A stretch of DNA of 64,000 bases. It comes from Psococerastis gibbosa. Its lineage: Eukaryota; Arthropoda; Insecta; Psocodea; Psocidae. Shown one piece after another: positions 24,140 to 36,500 of this stretch; the stretch's first letter is position 1, and each line of letters begins with the position of its first letter. The stretch spans positions 26,803,089 through 26,867,088 of the forward strand of contig OZ020488.1 in assembly GCA_963971405.1 (NCBI GenBank). Direction: 5' to 3'. The notes beneath the pieces are model-generated. The model was not told the DNA's origin and ran no database searches. It worked only from the letters and a program-made list of their open reading frames with translations. The position numbers were made by a program, and so were the translations under genes.

Positions 24140-24795
24140 CAACAGATTACAGCAAAAGCACCGAACCGCGTTTACAGCATTTTTTTTAGTAGATGAATAG
24201 ACCTACCTATATAGAGTCTAGACTGTAAGCGGGGCTACTGTGCCGTTTAATAATAACTTAAAATGGGGGTCAAAAATGTAAACAGAACAATTCTAGAATA
24301 GCAATTATGCTGGTCATGTTTACAGCTTTATTTTTATCAAGCGACATGGTATATATATGATAGGACTTCGGTCATTGAGTAGGTATTACCTACCTACTGT
24401 ACATAGCTATCGCTACGGGGACAAAAATATCGCCAAACTTTTATACTCGGACCTGCCATAAGTCTACTGAGCATTATGAACGTGTGGGCTGGTGCTGATA
24501 GAAGTGTAGCGGTTGCCTCAAAATATGTCCCTTACTCTTTCATAATTAACTTTCGTTGGTTATATATACTTCTGCAAAGTCATCATATAAGTAATTATTT
24601 TATTAAACATAGGCTAGACATGATAAGCATGATCAAAACAATAACGTTCCAAAAAACTGTAAAGCTCAGATTCTTAACAACTCCAGTGCTGTACCTCCCA
24701 TTGTATTGTACTATGTTATGTTATACCCTACTAATCAAACAAGACATCAACTCTAAACCGCGTGTTATTTGTTATATTTACCTCCTACTATTATT

Positions 24796-24943
24796 TATGG
24801 CGCCCATTCCACATACGTACAACGTCAATGAAAATTATGAAATTGAAGGTGGTAGCAGAATTTTTAGTATGTCTTTAATGTCTGCTACCACCTTCAATTT
24901 CATAATTTTCATTGACGTTGTACGTATGTGGAATGGGCACCTA
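24796..24943. mobile_element. Foldback element, near-perfect hairpin
   Basis: Body 24799-24941: left arm GGCGCCCATTCCACATAC onward is matched by the inverse right arm with essentially no mismatch over about 57 bp, to GGTGGTAGCAGA. The loop is about 25 bp. Shares ends and the GTAGCAGAC core with copies at 31.8, 44.1 and 48.8 kb. Confidence 0.75.
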
Positions 24944-25489
24944 AGGCTGAGACAGTAATATTGAAAAATACATGCTAAATTCCGCAGCACCCGATAAAAA
25001 TTTCGTTTGAAATAATATGTGATGCTTCTATATATATGTTTACCGATGTCCTGCATTGGTCCCTCTTTTCTGTGCTGTTAGCGAGAAAACATACTTGAAA
25101 TGAACATGAACTTAAAGAATTTCAATGTAACCGCCACACAACCCAGTAAGAGGCGAGTTATGAACTAAGGGGACGTTCAGCAGTTTATCTTACTACTGTA
25201 TGATACTATGCTACTATTTTTTTTTCTTATAATAGAAATGCAAATAGTATACTTACACAAGCCTACTTATATGCAGTTTGGCCTGCACCTAGTACATGCA
25301 ACTTACTTAATGAACTTTACTAATGTTTTTTTTTGTTTTTCTTTTAGAAGGCAATGTTAGCCGCCTGCTACCCCACTACCTACTAATAATTTAAGTTTCT
25401 ATGGAATTACAGTATATAGACCTACCTACTAATTGTCGTATCACGAAAGGAAATAGTGATTTATAAACACTTAAGATTTATAATCAATA

Positions 25490-25947
25490 CTTATAATGTA
25501 AAATAATTTGAATATTTACTATATAGTATGCACCAAGAGATTGGTACAATCAGTACAAATACATATAAGTAGAATAGGTAACAAGGATGCACACACAATA
25601 CGTCAACATTGACCTCAGGTACGAGGCAACTCAAATAAAGCGAAGGGGTATCGAGCAATGCATCTCCTTCCTGACGGGAGCAGCGCGGCCCCCACGAACA
25701 CGGCGAGGGCAAAGAGCACAATGTTCCCAAGTCCTTGCATCACCATGTGGGAACGCACCACAGTATAAGAGAAATTGGAAAAGCAATATTCTGCGACTGA
25801 AGCGCATGGCCTTTCGTAGTTGGCAATCTTGTGACCACTTTCTTACTCATCGGCATGCAACTGGAGTCACATAGACTAGACTTCACCGCACTGTTGGCCC
25901 GCAGGTCACGGGTACCGCGTTAGTCCAAGACAGTCCATACAATTGGC
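25490..25947 (-). other. Probable 3' UTR of gene C
   Basis: Directly downstream of the gene C stop and more GC-rich than surrounding intergenic DNA. It contains a 43-codon ORF (25746-25615) with a hydrophobic core NIVLFALAVFVGAALL, but no sign that it is translated. No clear AATAAA is seen, so the 3' end is uncertain. Confidence 0.35.
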
Positions 25948-27519
25948 TCAAAATTGTAGATTATGGTTGCGAAGGAATGAGTCTATTTGCCCTCCCGAAA
26001 CTGACTGGCCTCTTACGTCTTGCTGGGGAGCAAAGTAATAGAACTGCTGAGCAGGTCGTGCCGTTTCAGATTGAAACTGTTGAAGACTCTGAGGTAAGCT
26101 AAGAGGCCGTTGTGCCTCAAGGCTTGAAAACTTTTGAGGCGATGTGCTCAGGGGTTTGGTGCCTGCTGGTGCCAAACCTGGAGTTTGGAACCTGTGTTGC
26201 TGAGACTGCAGTTGTTGAAGCCTCTGTTGGCTGTAAAGATCCTGTGATTGTTGGAATAAAGCTTGGTTCTTCTGATTAAATAGCTGTTGCTGCAGCAAAG
26301 AGGAACTTTGAGGTTGAGGAGAAAAGGCTGGGGGCGTAGGTGTCACATAATTTGGCGTAGGCGACGCGTAGCTTGTTGTAATCGGCTGGTTATACTGTGG
26401 GATTCTAGTTTTCGGACCCAGATCGGCCGAGTTCTTAGGTACCTGTTGGTACACAACAGTGTTGTATTGTCCACTACTGGGATCATAAACTAGCTCTGAA
26501 GTGTAGAGAGGTTGCCCTGTAGGAGTAGCCGTACTTAGTGTGGATGTTGGTGTAACAGCAGCCGACCTAGGAGTAGTGTTGGCGACCCCATTGTGGATTT
26601 GAAATCGTTTAAGTTCTTCGTCGAAGTTCAGGGGTCCAACTGATTGCCCGGCAGTAGTATGTTTGGACAGAACCACATTAGGACGCGGAGTTACTGAGAC
26701 TAGTAGATTAGGCCTATACGTAGTAGCAGGAAGTGTGGAAGTTGGAATAGCTGGGCGAGGGGTGACACGAACAATAGGTTGAGGTTGTGTGCGCACTACT
26801 GGGCGAGGCCTTAGAGGAGCTGGCTGAACAAAAATTTGCTGCTGTTGCTGTCTGTCATCCTCATCATCTTCAGCGTTGGTACCTTGGCTGTACGTATTTT
26901 GGAACACTGAGGTTGGCTGACGAGCAGGTTGAGGACGGGGTTGGGGACGAAGGGGTCGGAGTGGTCGCCCAGGGATATTTTGTGGAACATTTTCTTCCCC
27001 ACTGTCATCAGCAGCTTCCTTTTCTTCCTCTTCTTGGGGAGCATTTGGGTCACATGGGTTGCCAGAAACGTATGTGAATTCCCGCTTGTTTCCGTCAGGG
27101 TCAACGTAACCGTATTTCCCACGAACAACGCAGTCGGTGCCTCGAGTCTCTTCTTTGAAGCTTCCATCAGCGGCCTCATAGCCAAATGTGAATGAGCCAT
27201 CATCGTTTATGTTGCTGTAGTTCCGGATAGTTTCTACAGGGGGTTCTCTTGGAGTTTCTTTCACGCGATTTCTAGCAGCCGGTTGTGCAGCAATGGTTCT
27301 CGCAGTTGGCCTCTCATATCGTTCATCGGCACGATCTAAAGCTTGACCATAAAGTCCATTGTATGAAGCTCCAGCCGAACCTTGGGGCTGTTCTACGTAT
27401 ACAACTTGCTGCTGCTGCTGCTCGTCTTCCTGATCAACTTCTTCAGCCAGAGGTCTGGCAGGTCTAACTCGCACTCGTCGAGCATCACTGCATAGCAGAA
27501 GGACACAAAGTGTCCCAAC
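25948..27519 (-). CDS. Gene C exon 2
   Basis: 523 codons plus TGA. The frame is open 13 codons upstream of the acceptor to an ATG, but that segment is the pyrimidine tract plus TTTACAG, so it is intronic. Confidence 0.9.
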   Translation of the reverse strand, partial: VGTLCVLLLCSDARRVRVRPARPLAEEVDQEDEQQQQQVVYVEQPQGSAGASYNGLYGQALDRADERYERPTARTIAAQPAARNRVKETPREPPVETIRNYSNINDDGSFTFGYEAADGSFKEETRGTDCVVRGKYGYVDPDGNKREFTYVSGNPCDPNAPQEEEEKEAADDSGEENVPQNIPGRPLRPLRPQPRPQPARQPTSVFQNTYSQGTNAEDDEDDRQQQQQIFVQPAPLRPRPVVRTQPQPIVRVTPRPAIPTSTLPATTYRPNLLVSVTPRPNVVLSKHTTAGQSVGPLNFDEELKRFQIHNGVANTTPRSAAVTPTSTLSTATPTGQPLYTSELVYDPSSGQYNTVVYQQVPKNSADLGPKTRIPQYNQPITTSYASPTPNYVTPTPPAFSPQPQSSSLLQQQLFNQKNQALFQQSQDLYSQQRLQQLQSQQHRFQTPGLAPAGTKPLSTSPQKFSSLEAQRPLSLPQSLQQFQSETARPAQQFYYFAPQQDVRGQSVSGGQIDSFLRNHNLQF

Positions 27520-30500
27520 CTGTAAATAAAAGGAACAAATGTCAGAAAAGAGTAACATTGAGCTAATTATGTTAAATAGTAAATTCCTCAGACAACCAGG
27601 TCGTTAGAAATTAAGAACCATGTTTATGTCAAGTAGAAGGTCGCTCAGGCACAACATTAAGCTATATAGGCCTACAGTGATGCAGCGAAAGTGTTATCAG
27701 AAAACATCCATCGTGGAAATCTAGAGGGATAATCGATGGAGAAGGAATAATATTGCATAGCAAATTTCATTGCACATTTTTGAACGAGGCAACTCATGCC
27801 AAGCACCAAGCTGTGTAATATGATTGTGCGTAGGCTACTATAAGTAGGTAGCTACATTTATGAAATAAAAAATCGTACTAGCCAACCATAGGATGACAAT
27901 TAGAACACTTTGTATATTCGAAAACTTGCACAAGTGGAACACCGAGTTTATTCTATTTTTATAAGTGTTTCAAATGTCAGTCTATATTGTGGGTGGGTAG
28001 TATAGTATATATTGTATGTACTGTATGTGTACAGGTATAACTATTTGTTTGAATTTTCTGTAGCAATGGTTCAACCATTTCATTGTACCGTGGTAGTTAT
28101 AGGCACATTGAAATACAGCGAAATGTTGGGAATCTGATTTACAAAGTCAGAAATGTAGGCTTATTTATGATGACTCGTATCATGTATAGGGACTTTTTGT
28201 ACCGTACTTAATGAAATATAGGTATACATATATATATGTTTATTCTATTGTGCCGTATTGTATTATATTCATAATCGCTTTTTACGATAGTCCGTTAGGT
28301 GTCGGAAATCACATGAATAAAGAAAATTACAGGCTTTGTAGAATTATACTTACACCTATATACAGCCACCTACCCATCATCTCGGAACTTTTGCTGAAAT
28401 ACTGTAGCTAAATATGCAATCAAGTCACTTAGTCAATGACCAACGCATGCATCTACAGTTTAACTTTAGCCAATTAATTACTGGCTTATATATTAGTACT
28501 CATTTGGAAATTGTAGTATAGTTAAGTTATTAACCAGAAATTAATAAACTATATAAGTCAATAATAGAATATTGATTAAATCAACAGTATGGATAGAACT
28601 ACCTAGACTATATAAGAAATAAATGAGGAGCTTGGTTACAAACGTGGCCAACTCCATTTTTTCACAAAATGAGGTTTTGATCCGACCTGGCAGAAAATTT
28701 TAATGTCCACCTGCACGTTGTAAAATAAAGTGACAAAAGCAGCCAGATTGCGCACAAAAGCGCTGGGAAGTCTGGGGTTAGCTATAGACTTAATGCAATT
28801 TTCAACAGAAAATCCGCTCTACTGAAAAATTCTACAACTTGGAGTTGGCCATGTTTGTAAACAGCCTCCTCAAAGAAGTTACCTGATATACTAGTTTTCC
28901 TAACCCAGGTTCTTACGGTTTTTCGCAATGAAATCACCAAATACCCGTATACAAAGACCTAAACTAGTCCACCCTTTTTGGGCAGGGTGGTGCCGTCTGC
29001 TCACGCACATTCTTGTACGACCAATAGGGAGCAATGCAGATATAATAAGAGAGCAGGAACTCCAACGAGGTTGCATAATAGAGATGCGGCGTATAATCGC
29101 AGTCGTGGTTGACTGGTCGGTTGCAGGTGGAGGGGTCACAGGGTGAATAAGATGCTCATTGCATTGCCCTATTTACCCAACAATCGACAGAATTCAACCA
29201 ATGATTCATCTCTGAACTTCGGTATAACCCGTTATAGGGTCATCAATATGACGAATTCTGCCACCAGGAAAACGAAATTCCTTGGAAAGCCTAGTAAAGT
29301 AAGTAATGAATAGTGCCAGGCCCCAGACCTTGTATTATGGTACTGCCCTACAGTATTCTTTACCGAGACTTTTCAAGCAATGGTGAGACCCGGCCTTGTG
29401 CTGCGAACTTTTGAAACACTCGTCAGGGTTCGATTTGTAAATTTTTAGATCAGCTTTATTAGAATGGCTCCCACTATTTAAAGTAATGAATCCGAAGGAA
29501 GGCAGCCATTTTTGTCTTATTCCTAAGCATGGTGACTTCGTTGAGATTCCAAGTTCCGTAGCATTACCGGCAACGGTGAGAGGTACTGTTACGGTCGGTA
29601 TCTCTGCAAATGTTATTAATGGGGCCCTCACAGTTTTATTGATATATTTTTGGTACCAGCAGGTAAACTACGTTGATTTTAGTCATATACCTACAAACGT
29701 CAGCAGTCATATACGTCACAGCAGAAAAATCACGTTAAGTTGACTGTGGTATACTGCTCAAGTGTTCAATAACAGTCATTTTAAAATGATACATGTGATA
29801 CGAGCTTTCGTATATATAATTTGTAAGATAAATATTGTTCGCGCAACACTTGCACAGTATGTCTCAGTCTATTTGCCGTAATTTGTGTGCTTTGACGTAC
29901 GGCTCAACTCAGCGTAGTTTACCAATTAAGTACCAAGCTAATTAGTTGTAATTCCCCGGGAAATCTTTAGTATATTGCAGGGCAATTAGCCAATAGCAGT
30001 TGGTTGGGATGGGTTGGGGTCAAACACGCTGCGACCTTGACCTTTCATGCCCATCTATCTGTTTCCTGGCCCTCCTGCAGCCTGATCAAGGCGATTATAA
30101 TACCGGTATTTATTTAATCCCCCTGCAGGCTGATCATGGCAATTATAATACCGGTATTTATTTAATCCCCTGGTATTAAAAATGTAAACAAGATAATTTT
30201 ATAATGGAAAGTGCTATTCAAAATTTGTTTGTTTACAGATATAATCCTAGGGTATTTATTTAACCCCGGTGTTATAATCGCCTCGATCAGGCTGCTGGGG
30301 CGTATAGACAGTGAGGGATGAACCATCACGTCCATTGTCAGCATATCGTATTTATATTCACAACTTTACCGCTTAAAGAATAATTAATTGACTGTTGTAT
30401 TAGCAAGGCAGGTAGTTTTACTTTGATACGAAAGCAACTGAAGGTTCAAGTACTTAATTTAAAGGTACGATTAGGGGAGGGGGGGTTGTATACTAGTATA

Positions 30501-33500
30501 ATATACTAGTATAATATACTAGTATAATATATAATATATAGTATATATATAGGTTGCCAGCCAGTGCCGGATTAGCCACGTAGCAAGAGTAGCAATTGCT
30601 ACAGGCCCCGCACTCCAACAATTAAGGAACACGAGCGTCTAAATCATCTGGCTTTGTTAAATATATAAGGCATGATTTGTTTAAAAAAAATTGTCTGTAA
30701 ATTTGCCCATATTAAATCCAGAAAAGTTTATTTATTACAGTTTTTGTTTTATTTAATACCCTAAACATGAGAACCTACAGCAAACAGAATTTGCTACAGC
30801 GCTGGCTTAATGCGGCACTGTTGCCAGCAAGCGCGGATCTACGGGGGGCGGCTATGGGGGCTATAGCCCCCCCTCCCCCATTAGGGTCCACAAAATGCGT
30901 AAAACCCCACTATTTCAGTCCTATTTCAGACCCCCGGGCCCCCCTTGTGCTCGATTGTATTAATTACTTACAATATAGAACCCTTATTGCTCTGAAAATG
31001 CGTAAAACCCAAATGTTTCAACTCTATTTTTCAAAAAAAAAATCGAAATTTAATCTTAGCCCCCTCCTTGGTCTTATTCTATATCCGCGCCTGGTTGCCA
31101 GCAAGTCATTATAGCTGACTAACTCATTAATACAATAGTTACAGTATTTGGAAAATTAAAGTAAAAGTCCGTCCCCCGATGACCCTATATCCATCCACTC
31201 TAGTACCCGAAGACCTAAACTTTGAGAACATTTTAAATATTGTTGATGGGACAAAAAAATTCAAAACCTTTCCCTGAAATGGCCCATAAATTGATGTACT
31301 TCGTTATAACCAATAGGTTCGGAATTTATGGTGACTGCTGTTTTGTGATCGGTTCCTTATAACCGAGGTTGAAAATTGAATTGGGGGCTCTACAATTATG
31401 CGGGTACGTTATAACCGAGTTACAATTGCACTGCATGTGGCTCTATCCTAATTTTCTAATACATAATATGTTTGGGGGGTGGGGAGGGGCAATTCGATTC
31501 CTATGCTGTGGTATCACGTCCGTCACGTGTTGGGTTTCGTGGTCACGTCATTCCAGTTGAAAGTCTCACCTGCGGCAAATTTTTCCCTTCCGCGATTATT
31601 TTACGGTGCTATCGCATTACATTGTACGTTTAGTCTTTTACTTTAAGGATTGGTTACTACTTACTTCACCAGTTTCTTCACCCCAAAATTTCATTGTTTG
31701 TAGCCTCTTTAGGCTACCTAAACCCGGAAGTGACTAGTTCCTAGAGGATCTTGGGAAACTAAAAACAATTCGACAGCAGCAATAATTTAATAATAAGGCG
31801 CTTGTTCCACCGACGTCAATAGTGATTATTGACGTGTTTGACGTGGTAGCAGACATTAAAGACAGTGTAAAAATGTCTGCTACCGTACCACGTCAATATC
31901 AGCATTATTTTGACTATTGACGTCGGTGGAATAACCACCTTAGAAACTACATTGCACTGAGGACTGGCAGGGGATTCTCTATCTGAACTAAGGCTCTATT
32001 TGAGATTTCTGCAAATTGCCCAGAAGCTGCGTTTTTTCCTGCCGGTGGATGTACCCATGTCCGGCTGAAAAGCAACAACGTGCATCGGCCATGAAAAAGA
32101 TGCCATTTGCTTCCCAGCCTGCCAGGGTTAACAAGGTACACCTTTCACACACATTCTGAGAGACCCGAACCTACAACTGCGCTCGGGTCGAGGGTTAGGT
32201 ATAATCACTGCTGCTAACGACCGTCAGGTCGTTATGTCACTAGGTATGGACACAATATAATTATTATATACCTATGCCTTTCTCTCACCAAGCTGTATAG
32301 ATACGCGCGGAAGGAAGTTGTTTTGCTTCACTGGATATAAGGGTTACGCACGTTTTTTGGCGCGTAAACCCAGGAATTTAATAGGAAGTAGCCTATAATT
32401 TTCATCGGCACCTTTCTCAGTGTCCGCCGCAATCTTGTCAATGATAATTGAGTTTCACACACCTCCACAATTTTAGCCGGACTGTTGAGTAGTTGCATGC
32501 TCTGGCCAAAATTTTATTCAAAAGTCTGATGACTTTTTAATGACTGCTTTTTGTTCTATTACTAAGCCAACCTAGCGGAGTTATGGCCATAAAGCCTTTC
32601 TCTAACGTAGGTACTCAAAGCATCCTTTACATGGCCTCCGAAGCAGCATGTGTGGGAATCGAACCAACAACTTTTCGGGTCAAGTCAAGTCAGCTATCAT
32701 GTGTATTATAGGAAGCCGGCGTTATTCGGTGCATTGTGAAGTTGGGCTTCCTTGCCATGGCAATAGGGCAAGTTGTAATTAATGATAACTTTATAAACTG
32801 CATGTGCCCATTCGAAATTATGACTTTTCCACAGAATATGTAATATTAAGGTTAGCATGAAAACAAGACTTTATATAGTCTTATTGTTCGCCTTTTGTTC
32901 GCAATAAAGTCGTTTTTTTTTCATTTCATTTTCATCATTTAAACTTATACAATACAGTATATTATAATTTAAAAGAAGGATAATTTATAATCCTTACCGT
33001 TTAATTAATTGATATTCATTCTTCGGTATATGATATGGCAAGCCAGGCAAGCAATCACCATATTTTGCTTTAGGGCTTTATTTCCTTTATCCAAGTAAGG
33101 GTTTCTTTAGTGACTTTGTGGAAGTGAAGCATTATGAATTGTGGAAATTATGGAAAGTTTTATTTATTATATTTCAATTCATAATGTTTCTCTTCCACGA
33201 AGTCACTAAAGAAAACCCTTAGACCTACCTACCTGGATAAAGAAAATAAAGCCCTAAAGAAAAATAGGGTGATTGCTTGCCATTTCATTACCCAGAAGGA
33301 ATGAAGATCAATTAATTAAACGGTAAGTTTCATTCAATTAATTTTAAATTACGGTATTTATTGTTTGTATCCGGAAGTTAAAAAAATAGGTAACACAATC
33401 ACACAACTTTAGTGACGTAAGGGCTGAGCGTCAACAACCTACCAACAGAACGTCCTTGTGGTGTTTGGACAGTGTTGAAACCAATCAACAATACAATAGG

Positions 33501-36500
33501 AGCAATGAGGGCTCATTGTCATTGTGAAATGCATAAGAAAGTCGTATCGACCTTGGAACTGCACCAATAACTCACCTTAAGCACGTCCAAAGTCCATCGC
33601 TCTCTTTTTAGGGCAATACACTTTTGTCCGTTGTTTCAAGCCATATTGGACATTTTTACTGGACTTATCATTATGTAAACACTTAAAAATACAACAATAT
33701 GTCTACTCTGCCAGCGAGGATGGACATTAATCAGGGGCCACTTGGCAAACTGCTCCCAGCTCCAGAACACCACCACTGCAACCAGATCTGGGAGGCTCTC
33801 AGTCGGATGGCAGAAAAAGGACAATGTTGGATAAAGTAAAGTACTTCAAATTTTTCTTAAGAGATAGCATACGTCACATACAGATACCGCATATTCAAAG
33901 ACATTAAATGGTTGTGCAATGGTTATGAATGGGCATGCAACTATTATTTTTTGTGTCTTGAGTGATAATGAAATGTCTAAAGTATACCTACGCGATACGC
34001 CCAAACCTAGGTATGTGATGTGAGCTTGACTGCTTTCACTGTAATTTTTGATTGCTACGATCATGATAGCATTCCCCGAATGTAAGGCCGCTTAAAGAAC
34101 GAAAACAATTACCAAATTAAATAGTCAATCACATTAGCCTATTTCTATTTTGTAACACCGTTGTCCGTTGATTAATGAACGTAACCCTAACAACTCTGAC
34201 AGAATAATGGGTGTTCCTTAGTGTCTAAATTTCAATGCATAAAATCTACCTTACGGGTATATGCTTTTGTCTTGTGAATAAATTACGGTATAGCAACTAG
34301 TCTTAGCAAATTATGATAGCTGTAGCAATCATTCTCTCTATTGTAGTATTTGTTTATGTCATTGTACTCTGTTCTAAAGGCCAGGACAGACTGTTTTAAG
34401 GTTTGTAAACTTTTTTAATGGTCCAAAATGTCCCAACACATTTATAATCGGCTCTACGTACCTATAGCTAAAGGCAATGTACTGTAAGTAGAATATTGCA
34501 AATTATAATTGTTATATATATATATATATATATATTATGTATGATATGTTATAGAGGCGTGTACCGGTATATACTACTATGCAGTAGGTAATATTCCTTA
34601 GAGTTCAAGGTCTTTCCAGCAAATGGACCCCCAACAATCATTTTTTACAAAAAGTCAAATTTCCCATGAAATATCGATACTAGAGCGCCCGCAAGGCCGT
34701 GCTCAAGTTTTGATATCGGGGGGGGGGGTCCAATTTTTTTAAACGTAATTTATTGATGAAAGGCCATTCCATCCAGTGTTTAAACTCAAATAAATTTATT
34801 CCAATTCTTCAAGCAATACAGGTTTACATAAAAAAATATTGGGGGGGGGGTCCGGACCCCTTGGACCACCTCCCTGGGCGCGGCCATGCTAGAGCCATAA
34901 AGGATTTTCTACATTTGGATGTGCCTACAGTACGTGACCGCCATTAACACCGTTATTGGCCACTATCACTAGTACAGAATAGCATTTCTTATAATCGCAT
35001 ACTTTAAGCCAGTACGTTGGTAATATAAAAATTTATGAATAAAAATTCTGGCGTCGCTGCCGCTTAATGCTTACAAACCAGAGGAAATCATCAAAGTACT
35101 TCAGCCTAATAAGTTACACTTAAGCATTTTCTCTTAAACGTAGAAGCGTCTTGAATGCATAAAAAATAATGCAATCACCAAATGTAAAAAACAATGAAGA
35201 AATCGGCATCAATGAGTTAACATAAAAGACCTGTGAATCCGTCACACTTCATCAGAAAACATCGTAAACGTTTATTTCCACCGTAGCATTGAATAGTGTG
35301 GATTAACTCGAGAAGAGCTACCTTCAAGGTATAACAACAGCAAGGTTGACCAATAAATTTCAATTGCGATCTTGCGACATTTGAGCAGGTGAATAAGGAG
35401 GGGCCCCGAGACCTGAATCCAGGCTAACCCACATCTGGAGGAACATTGCCCAAGTTCGATACAAAGCTGATCTAGATGATGACCTCACCATAGATCTCTT
35501 CCTGGCCTGGGTGGGACTCCTCTGCTTTCTTTTAGACCTCAACTTTTGCAACAAGGCAGCATTGTCGTCTGACAATATTCGCTAAAGGATTTGTACTAGA
35601 AGCGATGACGCTGGTGTCGCATTGCATCTATACCGTCTTGCCTGTATCCGTGATGGGGATTTGTTTTGATAATAAAAGAAAAGTAAGTAGGCTTATCAAA
35701 GTGACTGATCGGGTGAAATGAAATAGATTAATGATGGAAATCTTAATAGCTGGTAGTGATGTTGTTTCTTCCCCTTTCTTATAGCATTATGTGCAATGTA
35801 CAAAAGACAATACGGAATGTACAGGACAAGCCGTTAAATAGAAATTACTCCAATTATTGCAATAGTTTTAGTACCACCGGTATTGAATATGTCTTTTAAA
35901 TACATACATGACAGCTTTTTATTAACTGCATATATTGTTTCGAAGAAAAATTTAGAAAGCTACCTTGCAATTTAATAAGTCCTCCTGCCGGTCAAAAACA
36001 CAAGGTGTAGAAGACACGTTATGAGCACATCCTGTTTCCTCATACTACGATGTAGGTCTATTCAAGAAATCTCAGTACCGGTAAAAACAACAAACCCGCC
36101 ACGATTAACGATATATCTGAATAGGAACCGTAATTAATTAAATAATTAGCTTAATTAGCAAAACATTCTTATTTATCCGTGATAGTGTAATTTGGTGTGT
36201 TTAACCCACCGTGGTTTATGCACTTTGATTTCATTTTCTAATTAGTTTCATTATATACATAAAAGTGTCAAGAAATGTTAAAGGGGTTTTCTTACGCAGT
36301 GGGCAGTGCTGACATTCACTGGGTCTGACTGGGTTCTCAGGAAAGGAAAACATAAATTAAAAATGATCTTCTATATTTTCCAGCATATGTCAAGTTCACA
36401 ACCTTTGTAGCCGTCTATTGCACGTATTCCCGAATCCCGATACGGATAGGTAGTGGGTTTGTCTGACGGAATGATTTCTACAACTTCGGCCAATCAATGA

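Larger units (their letters stand above)
20650..25489. other. Intergenic region between genes B and C
   Basis: No credible exon. Contains one SINE pair, one SINE fragment, a foldback element (24799-24941) and clustered G/C tracts at 23.0-23.4 kb. Confidence 0.55.

Noticed and set aside
26811..27203. 130-codon minus ORF
   Set aside because: It lies in another frame of the well-supported gene C exon 2; its composition reflects that exon.
27520..27558. ATG upstream of the gene C acceptor as start
   Set aside because: The encoded segment covers the polypyrimidine tract and TTTACAG. The spliced MRILF start gives a proper signal peptide.
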